DNA from: Symsagittifera roscoffensis | Lineage: Eukaryota > Xenacoelomorpha > Acoela > Convolutidae | Reading direction: 5' to 3' | Assembly: GCF_963678635.1 (NCBI RefSeq) | Contig: NW_026970882.1 | Location: 1 to 64,000 of the forward strand | Length of the DNA stretch: 64,000 bases | Part shown: in pieces, positions 46,589 through 58,896 of the stretch | Layout: every line of letters begins with the position of its first letter | Numbering within the stretch: position 1 is the first letter of the stretch | Notes under the pieces: generated by a model | The model's database searches: none | What the model saw: the letters and a program-made list of their open reading frames with translations, nothing else | What the model was told of the DNA's origin: nothing | Made by a program: the position numbers and the translations under genes

Positions 46589-46985
46589 GATGAGTTAAGT
46601 GTGAGGTGTATAACTCATAGAGTAATTTCGGATAGGGTACACCGTCTGCTCGTCACGCTATCTTACTTTCGGCCGGATAGATTCGTGCAACTTCTTAGTC
46701 TAATACCGATCCTAATCTTACTCTTATATCTACTAGTCTTTGCTAGGCTCAATAGACCTAGAGTATACTGGTTTTATTGCGGCTGCTAAAATTCTCTTGG
46801 AGAGGTAACTAATTTCTAAGTTAAAGTCAAATCTCTTTCTGGTGCTGAAATTACAAGTAGTTTCAGCACTTACAAATAAGTGGGTTGTTAGTTAGATGGA
46901 TTATGATTGGTTAATATTAAATATTTTATAGAGATAAAATATCTAATTTATATCCAATAATAAAAGGTAGTTTAGATCAGGTTCC
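46589..46985 (-). repeat. 5' LTR of copy C
   Basis: Same LTR as 42058-42445, in the same orientation. On the minus strand it starts GGAACCTGATC, directly bordering the unrelated spacer. AATAAA and the inverted repeat (46837-46864, one mismatch) are present. Confidence 0.85.
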
Positions 46986-48569
46986 AGAACTAATTATTTC
47001 AATCTTAGAAATTTTTTCGACAAGCTGCCTCTAGTTTTCAAGAACACGATTGTAAAATGCAGCGATCTCAATTGAAATATGAAGCAATTTGCAGTGATGA
47101 ACGAAATAAAAATTTTTTGTTGTCATTGTCTTCCAGCAAGTGTTTTTAAATTAGAAAAATCTTCTTAGTACTGATTAATTCAAATGCGTACTATTTGTAC
47201 ACATAGGTCACTTGTTTATTCAGTAAAATGTTGCAATAACGTTTCATGATTTTTTGACTTTGTCAGCTTTTACCGGAGATTAGGTGACTCTTTGGTTAAA
47301 TGCGTTGACTGTTGTGCGTTGATTGCTTAAATTTTCAACTTCATTGGAAACAACACGTATGGAATACAGCTGATGAACAAACAAGTTTGACAATACTAGG
47401 TAAGCAAACCGGCATCAACAAAGTTGAACAACTCAATGAGGTTCAAGTCCGACGTAGTTAATAGCAAAATTTTTGAAATTGAGATCTCAAAGAACACAAC
47501 AGTTGACTACGAGCTTATGATTATTGGTTTTTCTATTTTAATCAGTGCGAAACAGCAAATATGAGTTTATAGGAAATTTTGTACGACCAGTGACAAAAAA
47601 AGCTAACTAAATGAGCTTTCTTTTGACTTAATTTTTTTTCTTCAAAAACGCTGAAAATTCCTATTTTCTATTATGGGGTGTTTATATATGCCTTGATCAA
47701 TGTCTGATAATTTGAAAATTCAAAATTTCAAAATAATCTCCCTTAAAAAATTTTGCCAAAAACTAAAAATTTGTTCCTTTTGTTATATCAATTGTGAAAG
47801 ACAGCCTAACTCAGGTCGTTTGTTATACATTGTTAATGCAAAGACCGTCCAACTTTTGGTGCTTTGAGTAACCAAAGTCTTTGTTAATTGTGTTCGGCTG
47901 CAAAGACAATCGAAAACTCTTCAGAAAATAAATTTAGAAAGAAAAAATCAAAATTTTTGGTTTATGGAAAAACATCTATCATACAATTTTCATTTATGGA
48001 AAAATGTTTATCATAGAGATTTCATACAATGTTCTGTACGAATGACATTGTATGGAATTGTATGACAAGAAGTTTCTCATATATGGGAATTGTATGATAA
48101 GAAGTTTCGGTCATCCCGGGATGATTTCTTTGGCACTGAAAAGATCTCCAATCAAGCAAGTTACAATTGAAGCAAAAACAATTTATCATGAAGAGTTACG
48201 AACAATCTGTGCAAACTGTAAAGACACAGATTATGAAACAGTTGACATATTGTTGTAATGTTCTACCGCGGATTTGCTACGATTGACATGAAAGTTTTTA
48301 ATAATAGAATTGTTCAAACCGGATGGTATGTAACAAAAGTGGTCTGCTTGACTAAAAAACGTGGTGTGCCCAAATTAAATTGGTGACACTGTCAAAATGG
48401 CAATTAAAAGTTTTAACAGAAACATCAATAATCCCATTGGAAACTACATTAGTGAATTACAATATAAAAACTTTATGAAGGTGATTCCGACTTGTTGACA
48501 ACCAAATTATTACTTATGAACAAATTAAAAATTCTATTACAATTTTTATGTAACTTTCGTGTGCTAAGT
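46986..48569. other. spacer of unknown, possibly host, sequence between head-to-head elements
   Basis: It does not match the retroelement or the Polinton. It contains short imperfect repeats (tatggaa, atcata and gaattgtatga motifs) near 47960-48100. A 68-codon ORF at 48052 has no recognisable domain. No gene called. Confidence 0.6.
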
Positions 48570-48980
48570 GGAACCTGATCTAAACTATATTTTATGATTG
48601 GATAAATTAAATGTTTTACCAATGTAAAGTATTTAATATTAACCAATCATGATCCATCTAACTAACAACCCACTTATTTGTAAGTGCTGAAGTTACTTGT
48701 AATTTCAGCACCAGAGAGATTTGAATTTAACTTAGAAATTAGTTGGACTCTCCCGAGCACTTCAGCAGCCGCAATAAACCAGTATACCCTAGATCTATTG
48801 AGCCTAGCAGAGACTAGTTAAACAACCTGAGACTAGATAGTATAAGAGTAAGATTAGGATCGGTATTAGACTAAGAAGTTGCACGAATCTATCCGGCCGA
48901 AAATAAGATAGCGTGACGAGCAGACGGTGTACCCTATCCGAAATTACTCTATGAGTTATACACTCCAGTCCTAACTCATC
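48570..48980 (+). repeat. 5' LTR of copy B
   Basis: Begins GGAACCTGATC and ends near a TGGTGCGACC primer-site candidate, about 411 bp. It is the reverse complement of the LTRs of copies A and C with more divergence. AATAAA lies at 48773-48778, and an inverted repeat with imperfect arms at 48684-48711. The ends do not show an obvious TG...CA, so the exact limits are uncertain. Confidence 0.8.
48773..48778 (+). promoter_or_regulatory. polyadenylation signal in LTR
   Basis: AATAAA within GCCGCAATAAA, conserved in the other LTR copies (as TTTATTGCGGC on the plus strand in A and C). Confidence 0.6.
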
Positions 48981-48998
48981 TGGTGCGACCATAAGTCT
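48981..48998 (+). promoter_or_regulatory. candidate tRNA primer-binding site
   Basis: TGGTGCGACCATAAGTCT begins with the TGG expected for pairing to a tRNA CCA end and lies at the LTR/leader border. TGGTGCGACCATAAG is kept in copies A and C. The matching tRNA was not identified. Confidence 0.35.
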
Positions 48999-49066
48999 CG
49001 AACAAGACCTTACTAGATTAGAATTAACCAAAAATAGATTAGAAATTAGACAAAAACATTTACAAA

Positions 49067-49300
49067 ATGTTATACGACAATAATTTAATTGAAATGTCTC
49101 TCCGACTCAATAGATCAGAGCCAATATTCCGAACCATAACAGAACTACCCGGAATTGGAAGAAGACCTCGAACCAAAGACGACATACGACAAAGTAGAAA
49201 CTTGCCGTATAGTTATATGATAGTTCGGCAAAAGCCAGAACAAACTTTTATATTTCGAATACTACTTGCAATGAATTTAGATTTCCATTTGCAAACATAA
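49067..49300 (+). CDS. leader mini-ORF of copy B
   Basis: 77 codons from ATG 49067. The first 31 residues (DNNLIEMSLRLNRSEP, then FRTITELPGIG) match the mini-ORF of copy C at 46294-46494; after that the frames diverge. It lies just after the LTR. It may be a small leader peptide or only a remnant of transcribed leader; no function assigned. Confidence 0.3.
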   Translation: MLYDNNLIEMSLRLNRSEPIFRTITELPGIGRRPRTKDDIRQSRNLPYSYMIVRQKPEQTFIFRILLAMNLDFHLQT

Positions 49301-49630
49301 AACCTTGAAGTTACTCTTCAAAATCATTTAAGGCGCTAAGCAAAATTAATATTATACAATAACGATTGATAAAAAGATCTTAGATCGTTTTCCTAAAACT
49401 CTGCAGTATTATACAAAACATGTTTGAAAAATATTTATTGGAAAATAAAAATAAAAATTAGTAGCATGACAATAAATGGTTAGTAATCATAAATCATCCT
49501 GTTGTTCCAGCTTCATCACCTAAAACATAACAGCAATCATCAACTCACTAATATCACCAAAACACTAAATCTTTCCTTTACACACATTTAAAAATTTATT
49601 AAAACTTAAATTCACTTAATTTTAAAACCA

Positions 49631-49716
49631 GATCATCAAGGCTTATCCTTGGATCTTAAATCATTTTCTACTTAATTAAAATCTCAAATTTGATCATCAA
49701 GGCTTATCCTTGGATC
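49631..49716 (+). repeat. duplicated leader hairpin motif
   Basis: GATCATCAAGGCTTATCCTT followed by GGATC occurs at 49631-49655 and 49692-49716. Each copy can fold on itself (ATCAAGG with CCTTGGAT). The pair, the spacing and the following AGAACAACTTTGTTCT hairpin are also present in A and C. Confidence 0.75.
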
Positions 49717-50231
49717 AAACAGAACAACTTTGTTCTCCCCCACCCACTTAATTAGTGTCTAACGACCTCAAACGTCGATTCACTACCCAACCCTTTCTAA
49801 AGACCCAAGACTAATAGAAATTTTTAAACAAAACTAATCATTCAAATTAGGATAAACAGTGAAGAACTTCGGTTATTCATCCTTCACTTGACCCCCCCTC
49901 TTACCAGACCCAGGATAAATCTTAGACTTAGTAAGTTTAAAATAGTATCTAACGAACTACTCGCGTTCTAATTATACCTGAACCTTGTGGATCGATTTAC
50001 TATTCTCCAACCCTTGAACACAATCACTACCCCTAAGTAAGATTAAGTAAGTTAACACCTTAGCTTATACTAGTCACGAGAAAGTAAAAATCATTCTTCG
50101 GAATCGATATACTTTTCTCTCCAACCCTGAACAAATAGACCCAGGTTAAGCTAACCAAAAAATCGTAAGAACTAACAGTTTAGGAAAATAGAAATCATTT
50201 AACAACCTTTGCATACGTCATTCTAAACCTT

Positions 50232-50699
50232 ATGTCATTTAAAAACCTAGGAAATAAACAAACAATCGTTTTACACAATTGTGAAATAGATAACAAAAAA
50301 TACGACCTTGTAATCACACCTCATACACAAACAGTTGGATACATTCGCACAAAACGACAAACACTAAAGAGGAAAATAATAACTAAACAAAGACAAATAA
50401 CACGAAAAAGATTTTCAAAAAATCGAAACGCATTTTCAGAATCAGAAACCAACAGTTTAGACGAACTTTACAAACTAAAAGAATCAATAGATAAAAATTA
50501 CCCACTTCACGATCAATTATATTTTTCTGACTCAGAAACAACTTCAAATTCATCACAAAGAGGAAAAAGAAGAATAAAAAAACAGTACAAACACAAACCA
50601 GTACATCTATACAATTGGAATCAACCAATTCGACACATTAATAATTACATATTAACAGTCATCGAACGAAAAAATGAGTTCAACACACACCCCAGGTGA
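50232..50699 (+). CDS. ORF0, basic protein upstream of and overlapping gag
   Basis: Intact 155-aa ORF from ATG 50232. It overlaps the gag-pol ATG (50674) by 26 nt in another frame. The first half is strongly basic (TKQRQITRKRFSKNR); the middle has an acidic/serine stretch (FSDSETTSNSSQ) and then RGKRRIKKQYKHK. The start and basic region are recognisable in copies A and C, although broken there. No family recognised. It could be a nucleic-acid-binding accessory protein made before Gag, by leaky scanning or reinitiation (inference). Confidence 0.6.
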   Translation: MSFKNLGNKQTIVLHNCEIDNKKYDLVITPHTQTVGYIRTKRQTLKRKIITKQRQITRKRFSKNRNAFSESETNSLDELYKLKESIDKNYPLHDQLYFSDSETTSNSSQRGKRRIKKQYKHKPVHLYNWNQPIRHINNYILTVIERKNEFNTHPR

Positions 50700-53600
50700 C
50701 GAAACTCCAGACGATGATGAAATCTTTCCTTTTATAGTAGATGCAGATACTGATAGAGGACAACACATATTTTGTCAAAATTTACTCGTAAATTTATTTG
50801 AACCCGGAATCAGTCCATGTAAAACAGAGTTCCCCGATGTAAAAATCAAAAGACAAATCATAGATCACTATCTAAAAGACATATGCAACATAACACAACA
50901 GTATGGGATCTACTCCATAGAATTCACCTCACCAAACCATAATAATAGAAAATATACAATTCAAACAGACGATCTTGATTTAGAATTTTCAAAAGTTTTT
51001 TCAGAATATATAAAAAGCATCCAATATCATAACTCACAAAGAGCAAACTCCATATTCACCAATGAAGTTTTCGCAATAATATATAGTTATATTTCGATAT
51101 TAGAAAACGAAATCCCAATAACAAATGTCTCACCGACAGAAACATCTAAACATTTAAGAGTACGACATGAAATCACACTACTCTCTAGTTATTTAAACAT
51201 CATTAAAGAAAATTTCACGAAAGACGACGTTTCACAACATACCAAACACGATTTACAAAAATTTTTGGCATGGTTCATAATAGATTATTTCACACACAAT
51301 ATTGATTTAATTGCACAAGCAAGAAAAAATTTTAGACCCCAAAATTCGAACGATGATACTGCTATCACAGAACAATCAGATTATGTTTGGGACCCCGAAT
51401 GGTCTCATCCCGCATTTATAAGCTTCCCACAATCAATCTCAAGTCAAGCAATAAGTACGATATCTTACATAAGAGATTATGTAAGAGTAATACCATTAAC
51501 AATTGATGCAACACCATTAAACTATAATACATTTTTACCCGATACACAAAATAATAGTTTAAACTCTACAGTCATACACAATGAAAACCTCAATGGAACT
51601 AGGAATCTTACTCAACAAGATATCCAGACACCATCACACTTCATAAATGAAGAAATTGTACACACAACAACTACACAACAAAGTATTTCACCAATACGCC
51701 CAAATTTAACAACACCAAGAAATACAAATCCTTCACAAACACAGGTAACCTTACAATCAACCGTTAAACCTTCGGTTGCCCCTAAATATTCACATATGGA
51801 TTACCAAACATACAGACCCATGACAATACCATCAAAAACACGCAAAACATTCACTAGAAACAACTTTGCAGACCATAATTATAATTATACACATCCATCA
51901 AAAACAAATTATCAACCACAAAGGAATTTTAATCAATATACAAAACCTCGAAACTGGGATAACCCAACGGCCCAATATAATTCCAAAAATTTTCAACCAA
52001 ATCCTCCACAGGATCGCAGTGAAAATTACCCATTTTTTCAACAAAATAAAAATAAAAAACAAACATCTTATCAAATGGATTATTTATCCTCAGATGATGA
52101 TTTCTTACAACAAGATATATTTGCACCAAATACTCAAGAATATCGTAGACAAGGAATACAGAGAACACGTACAAATCATAGAAATTTTTCTCCACAACCA
52201 ATAGATGCACAACATCAACAACCAATTCAACAACAAAATCTAATTAATACACAATCTTTTCAACCAATTCAACAACAAAATCCAATGACTGCACACTCGT
52301 ATCAACCATCACAAATGCAAAATGAAATACCACTCCCATATTATCTCCAACAACATGAAATAACAAGAAACCAACTTTCAAATTTTTCTCAAATGCCAAA
52401 TGCAGCAGAATCATTACAAATGACAATGAATCCATACCTAATGGGTGGATCATCAATAACATCAAATAAACCTTTAATGGTTTTCACAGGAACAGACCCT
52501 GAATACTCTGTAGAAGATTATTTAAATGCAGTAACAGCAAATTTGATTTTAAATATAGGACCTGAACCAATTAATACGCCACTACATCAAAACTGGATAC
52601 ATCGACGCACAGCGTTGATACAAACAACCTTAGATGGCGCAGCCCAAAAATGGTTTTCAGTACTACCTCTAGAAATAAAATCAAACTGGAAAAGATTTAC
52701 ACAAGAATTTTCAAAAATGTTTGACTCCGAAAGAAACAAACAACAACAAAGAGTTTTATGTAATGAAATTCGCAGATTACCAAACGAAACCATCAAGCAA
52801 ATAGCAGTACGAATCGAAACACTAGTTCGAAAAGCATATTCTTTAAATACACATGACTATAAAAACACAAAGATGACAGAAATCTTAATGATGACCTTAA
52901 CACCACAATTAAGGAAAATAGCAATAAAAAAGAGAGCATCTCATCCTTCTTCAATTCGAGAACCCGATTTAGATTTTCGAAAACTAGTAGACAAATTAGA
53001 ACAAGCAGAAATCACGATGAAACTAGAAGAAACGGAAAATCTGAAATTACAATACGTTAACAGAATTGAAACGACTCCCACTAATATTAATAATATACAG
53101 GAATCAGAAACAGACCTCGTTGAAAAAATCACTGAAATACTCAATATTTACGAAAAGAACCCGAACTTTAAAGGCAAACCATCTTTCAAAAAATGGTGTA
53201 ATTATTGCCGACGATACGGACATAGTATTTCCGAGTGTAGACAAAAACAGCAAGATAGTCAAAATAAACCTCAAAAATACAAAGAACCAAATAAATCATT
53301 CTATCAATACATGAAAAAAGATCAAAATCTACCAAACAAAAATGTATACAGCAACAACAGTTCAGGAAAGCCACTTCCGAACAATACAAGTTATACAAGA
53401 AATCAATCCCCATATAACTCAAGTTATAGAGGAAGATCACCAGAACGAAGAAATACACAAAATTCATCACAAAATCACTACAATAGACCAAATAGTAGAA
53501 GTAACTACTCCAGATCAAATTCAAATACACAACGATTTGTTTCTAGATCTAATTCCCAATCAAGAAATAACTACTATCCAAACAACCAATCACGAAATTC

Positions 53601-56600
53601 ATCATACAATAGGAATAGAAACTACTCCTATAATCGAAATAGAAGTTATTCAAACAACCGAAACCAGAATTACCCGAATAATCGATCAAGAAATAACTCA
53701 TATAATAGATCGAACTATAACAGACCAAACAGCAATTATCAAAACAGATCGCGAAATAATTCACAAAATCGACACCCAAGTTATAATAACCGTTATAGAA
53801 ATTATTCTCAATCACCACATCGGAATAATAATCACTATAATAACTCTAATAATCGTCATAGAAGCAGTACACCTAAACATCAAAGACAAATCAATCAAGT
53901 ACAAGCTAACCCAGAAACAACATCAGACCCCCCAGGTATTGATGATACAGTAACTGATACGTTACAACTCAATCAAATAAATTGTACATCATCAGATTCA
54001 GAAAGTGATACAGAAAACACTCTTTCTATCAATATGATAAAAGTCGAAAATGACTATGAATCTGTCATATATGAACAACCTTTTCCATCACACATATATG
54101 GAAATCAATCAGAATTTCTTCAAAATTATTACACTACACCCATAAATTCCACACCAACGACACAAGAAACAAATGAGATTAACACTACAAATCAAACCAA
54201 TAAAAATGTCAAAACAAAATGCTTGAATACAAACCACATCTACCAAAATATACAAAAAGAACAACCCAAAGAAAAAATCTGGACAATACCATTTCTCTTA
54301 GAAAGCCCAAGAAACAAAGAATTTCAACCACCAGACCTTGAAATAGATTTTTTAATTGATTCAGGAGCAGAATCAAACATAATAAACATTCCCACATGGA
54401 ATGAAATAAAAACTTTACATCCAAAGCTAACACCTCTTGAAACCTCCAGTAAGCTAGCAACAGCACAAGGATCAACATTGATAAACTACGGAAAAATCCA
54501 ATTATTTCTCCTCCCTACCAGAACAATGGAGCAAAGTAAAATTCTAAATAAGCCATTTAAACAAATATTCCATATCACTGATATTAAATATAATATCATT
54601 GGAATACCATTTATTTCGAAGTATATACCAACAATTAACATACTAAATAGTAAATTATTAATCAAAGATAAATATACAAAAACAAAAGAAACATCCTTAA
54701 CATTTTTTCAAAGATTAAATAAACAACCACCATTCTTTTCAAAATTCTATCCGATATTTAACCAACAAAGAAAACACCTGAAACCACTATCAGGAAACAT
54801 CTATAATTTTTCAATCAAACAAGTTCACCAATATGATAAAGAACAAAACAAACAAAAATTTTATATGTCAGATTTTGAATTCAAACCTATTCATAAATTT
54901 TTCAAAATCACAATCTCTTCAATAAAATATTTGAAAAATTCGAATTCAGATATTATTTCCTTACATGTTTATAATAACACACCTTACCAAGTAACATTAC
55001 CTTTAGGACTTTTAGGATATTGTGAAACCAACGCTACAATATCACCAATACACGAAAAAGCCTATCGCGTAAATAATATACTCCAATTACTAGATATTTG
55101 CCAATCTACAATTCTTAATGAAGAATTATCTATAAATAATATAATAAGTAACGAAAACAGAAATACGGATTATTTCACAAAAACTCCATATTTCAAACTT
55201 ACATTCAACATAAGTAACTACACAGAGGACCAACAGAAATTTTTAACAATGTTTAATTTCCAACATTCACAAATAACACAAGACGAATTCGAAAAATTAG
55301 CCAAACAATTAATTAAATATTCATCAGTCTATGCAACATCAAAATTCGATGTTGGAAAAATCAGTTCATCACTACATCTCCCGTTAAAACCAGACGCAGT
55401 TTTCAAAAAACAAAGAGCAAGTAAAGTACCAATTCACTTACATGATAAAGTGAACAGATTACTCGACATTTTAGAACAATACAATATTATATCACCAGTT
55501 AATAAAGAAGAACAACCAAAAGGCAACACATTCATCAACCCCGTTATCATTCTAGCTAAAGGAGAATCATTAAAAATCGTTCTCGACGCTAGATACCTCA
55601 ATTCACTCATAGATGAATCAAAATGCAATTGGCCCATCGAACCAATACAAGTTATTTTAACAAAAATAAATGGCAAATACTTCACAACCGCCGACATGAA
55701 TAGTGCATACAATCAAATGCCACTAGATGAACAATCACGACGTTTAACACAATTTGTTATCGGAAACCAACAATATGAATTTAACCGCTTATTCTATGGA
55801 ATATCCATAGGACCAGCAGCATTTTCAGCTTTTATGAGCAAAATTTTTAGACCACTAATACTCAAGAAAAACGCAATCACTTATCTAGACGATGTTTTTA
55901 TGCAATCACAAACAAAAGACGAAATGTTCAAAGTTTAAGAAAAATATCACCAAATACTTCAGAACGAAAATCTGAAGGCCGCCCCCGATAAATCACACTT
56001 CTTTTTGACAAGAGTTAAATTCTTAGGACATAACATAGAAAGAAAAACAATCACTCCACTGAAATCACGCATTGACGCTATTCAAAAACTTCAACCACCA
56101 ACAAATAAAAAGAAAATCCAAGAATTCCTTGGAATGTTAAACTTTTTAAGTAAATATGTTTATAAAATGCAATTATATCTACGACCATTTTATAACATCC
56201 TTAGACAACAAAATAATTTTGAATGGAATACAGAACATCAAGCACGATTCGAAGAAATAAAGAAACTTTTAACTGAACAAATTTCAAACACAATTCCAGA
56301 CCCTGATCAACCATTTTATGCAATGTGCGATGCTTCGAACTTTGGCATCGGCGCAGCACTATTACAATCACATAATGGTACAAATAAAATGAACCTGATA
56401 TCAGCAAATTCCCGATTATTCACTCAAGCAGAGCTACGACTCTCAACTCTAATGAGAGAATGTACAGCCATAATATATACACTGACAGAATATGAATTTC
56501 TGATACTTGGATCACAACATCCCACAGTTTTATTCACAGACCACAAACCAATCATTTTTCTTTTTACACAGAAATCTAACCCAAACCACCGAGTTTACAG

Positions 56601-58896
56601 ATTTCAATTAATTCTAATGAAATTTCCAAACTTACATATAGTTTGGACTGCAGGAAAAAATCTTGCATTACCAGACACCTTAAGTCGAAATACACCACCT
56701 GAATTACTTACACGAAAAACAACAGTTGAAATACCCAAAAACATAAAATTCTACCTTGCAGAAAACGAAACATCACCCCGATTAGAATGCAAATATGCAG
56801 TTAAAACTGATATTGAACAATCACAAATAAATAATTTACAACATTTCCCACTTTATTTAGATTGTCAAAATAATCATTATGAAGTTGATCTACTTGGAAC
56901 ATCAACTTTCAAACCAATCCCATATTCTCAATGGATAAAGAATAACACCCAACAAAAACGAACAAAACAACACCAAACTAAAAAAGACCATTTTCCACTA
57001 ATTGAAAAAGAAGATTTAACTGATAAAATAAATTTATCAGGACCACAAACAAATGATTCAAAATACACAATAAATCAAGTTTTTGACCTTCACGACCCAC
57101 TTGATACAATACCCTTATCTAAAATCGAAATTGAAAACATTTTTCTCCCTCCAACAGAAACGATTACAATTTCAACACTGAAACAATATCAAAATCTTGA
57201 CCCAATAATTCGACAACTAAAATCATGGCACAAATATAAAACTAAACCTACAAAAGCAGATTCAACCATTCTAGGAAACAAAACACTCCTCCGATACTTT
57301 CGCAAATTTAACAACACAACAATTAACGAAAACACAGACCTTCTAGAATACAAACTAAATGAATCTACAGTTCCATGTCTCCCTTTAAGTATGATTCTTA
57401 TAGCTTTTAATATTTCACATACACAAAATATTAAAGGACACTCTGGATCAGAAAAAACATATTCAAATTTTATACAAAATTTTTACTTCCCAAATGCACC
57501 AATTTGGATAAAAGTACTATGCAATGACTGTATAGTATGTCAACTAAATAAACCTTACCCAAATCAAAAACAAATAGCACAAAAACAAGATTTTAAAGGA
57601 CAAAGTTTGTACTTTAATCACCGTATCTCATTTGATACTAAAGGCCCAATTTCACCCTCATCAGAAGGAAACTCCTACATTATGGTAATTGTTGACGCAT
57701 TTACACATTATGTAGCACTTAACCCAGTACCACATTGTAACGCTTATTACGCTTACGCAACACTCTATAAACACTGGATAGCAAAATTCGGACTACCAGA
57801 AATTTTAGTTACAGAAAATGGTACAGAATTCATAAATAATGAAATAATAACACTATGTCATTTATACAACATTAAACACAAACCACGTACATCTCATGCA
57901 CCTTGGACAAACGGCTTAGTCGAAGGTATGAACCGTTCACTACAAGAATATCTTAGATGTATCATCAACGGAAATGATACAAAATATACCGAATGGTCAG
58001 CAGATGTAAAATTATTTCCCTTAGCATATAACTCACAAATTACGACAACACTAGGAATGTCACCATATGAAATGGTTTTTAACCAAAAGCCACGCAAACC
58101 AATAATGTTTACAGCAAATTCTCATAAAAACGCACAAGGTTATTGTCAACCAAATAAAGACTCAATTTGTTATAACCTACCTTTACATACACACGATGAA
58201 GATCATTTTCATCACCCACAAATTCTTAAATTAGCCTCCGGTACACACACCGAATGGATTCTAAATAGAGATAAAAAACACAATGAAATTTATCAAAAAA
58301 TAACGAAAAAGTTATTACAAAGACAAAACATAAATGAACAAATCAATTCACGTTTTACACCAGCTTCCGATTTAAAAATTGGAACATTTGTTTTAATACC
58401 TAATTTTAATACTCAAAAAGGAATTTCTAAAAAATTACAACCCCTCCGAAAAGGACCCTACCAAATAATTGCAAGACCCACTGATGTCACATATAAAATT
58501 ACCGACTCAAACAAAAAAGAAATCGTTCAACATCGAAACAACCTATTACCTTATTACCCAAAAGAATACGCACTCCGCGAATTAACTCAATTATATTCTT
58601 TCACAGGATTAAAAATCATTCAAAATGAACCACATCTGAATAACACAGAACAAAATGATAACCCCACCGAAAATCAAAACACAAAACCAACCGCCACCAA
58701 AAACAATACGCAAAACCATAAAGAATCTCCAAAACAAAGAAAAAATAGAAAAATGACAGAACAAATAATACCCCAAGAAGAAATAGACAAATCAGAACAT
58801 AGAAAAACAACAAGACTCCGAAATCAACCACGTAAAAACTACAAAATGTTCATCCCCCAATCTAAAATATTAAAGAAAGTAGAATTTAAAAAGTAA
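50674..58896 (+). pseudogene. gag-pol: gag-pol polyprotein of copy B, one in-frame stop
   Basis: One frame from ATG 50674 to TAA 58896, interrupted only by TAA at 55936-55938. Order: long N-terminal Gag; retrotransposon capsid-like domain (about residues 625-720, TALIQTTLDGAAQKWFSVL); CCHC zinc knuckle (53197-53238); an Asn/Arg/Ser/Tyr-rich linker (about 880-1080); protease DSGAES (Asp 1229); RT with TADMNSAYNQMPLD and YLDDV (55882-55896). The stop lies 40 bp after YLDD, inside RT. Downstream come RNase H (FYAMCDASNFGIGAALLQ), the integrase zinc-binding region, catalytic residues Asp 57634, Glu 57814 (copy A has Asp) and Glu 57922, and a GPY domain (LRKGPYQII). No frameshift separates gag and pol. 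Confidence 0.93.

Larger units (their letters stand above)
42058..46985 (-). mobile_element. retroelement copy C, internally deleted
   Basis: Minus-strand element with 5' LTR 46589-46985, leader, ORF0 remnant and gag N-terminal half. Near 42605-42616 it jumps to the last 160 bp of the element and the shared LTR. Nearly all of pol and env is missing. Its gag fragments are almost identical to those of copy A. Confidence 0.88.

Noticed and set aside
48052-48258. 68-codon ORF in the spacer
   Set aside because: No domain, no start context or homologue in the window; near imperfect repeats; could be chance.
48570-48580. Canonical TG...CA LTR ends
   Set aside because: The shared edge of the B and C LTRs is GGAACC before TGATC, so a TG start could not be confirmed; the boundary is reported as uncertain.
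55936-55938. Programmed stop-codon readthrough in gag-pol
   Set aside because: The stop is inside the RT domain and not at a gag/pol border; no such element is known to me, so a nonsense mutation is more likely.
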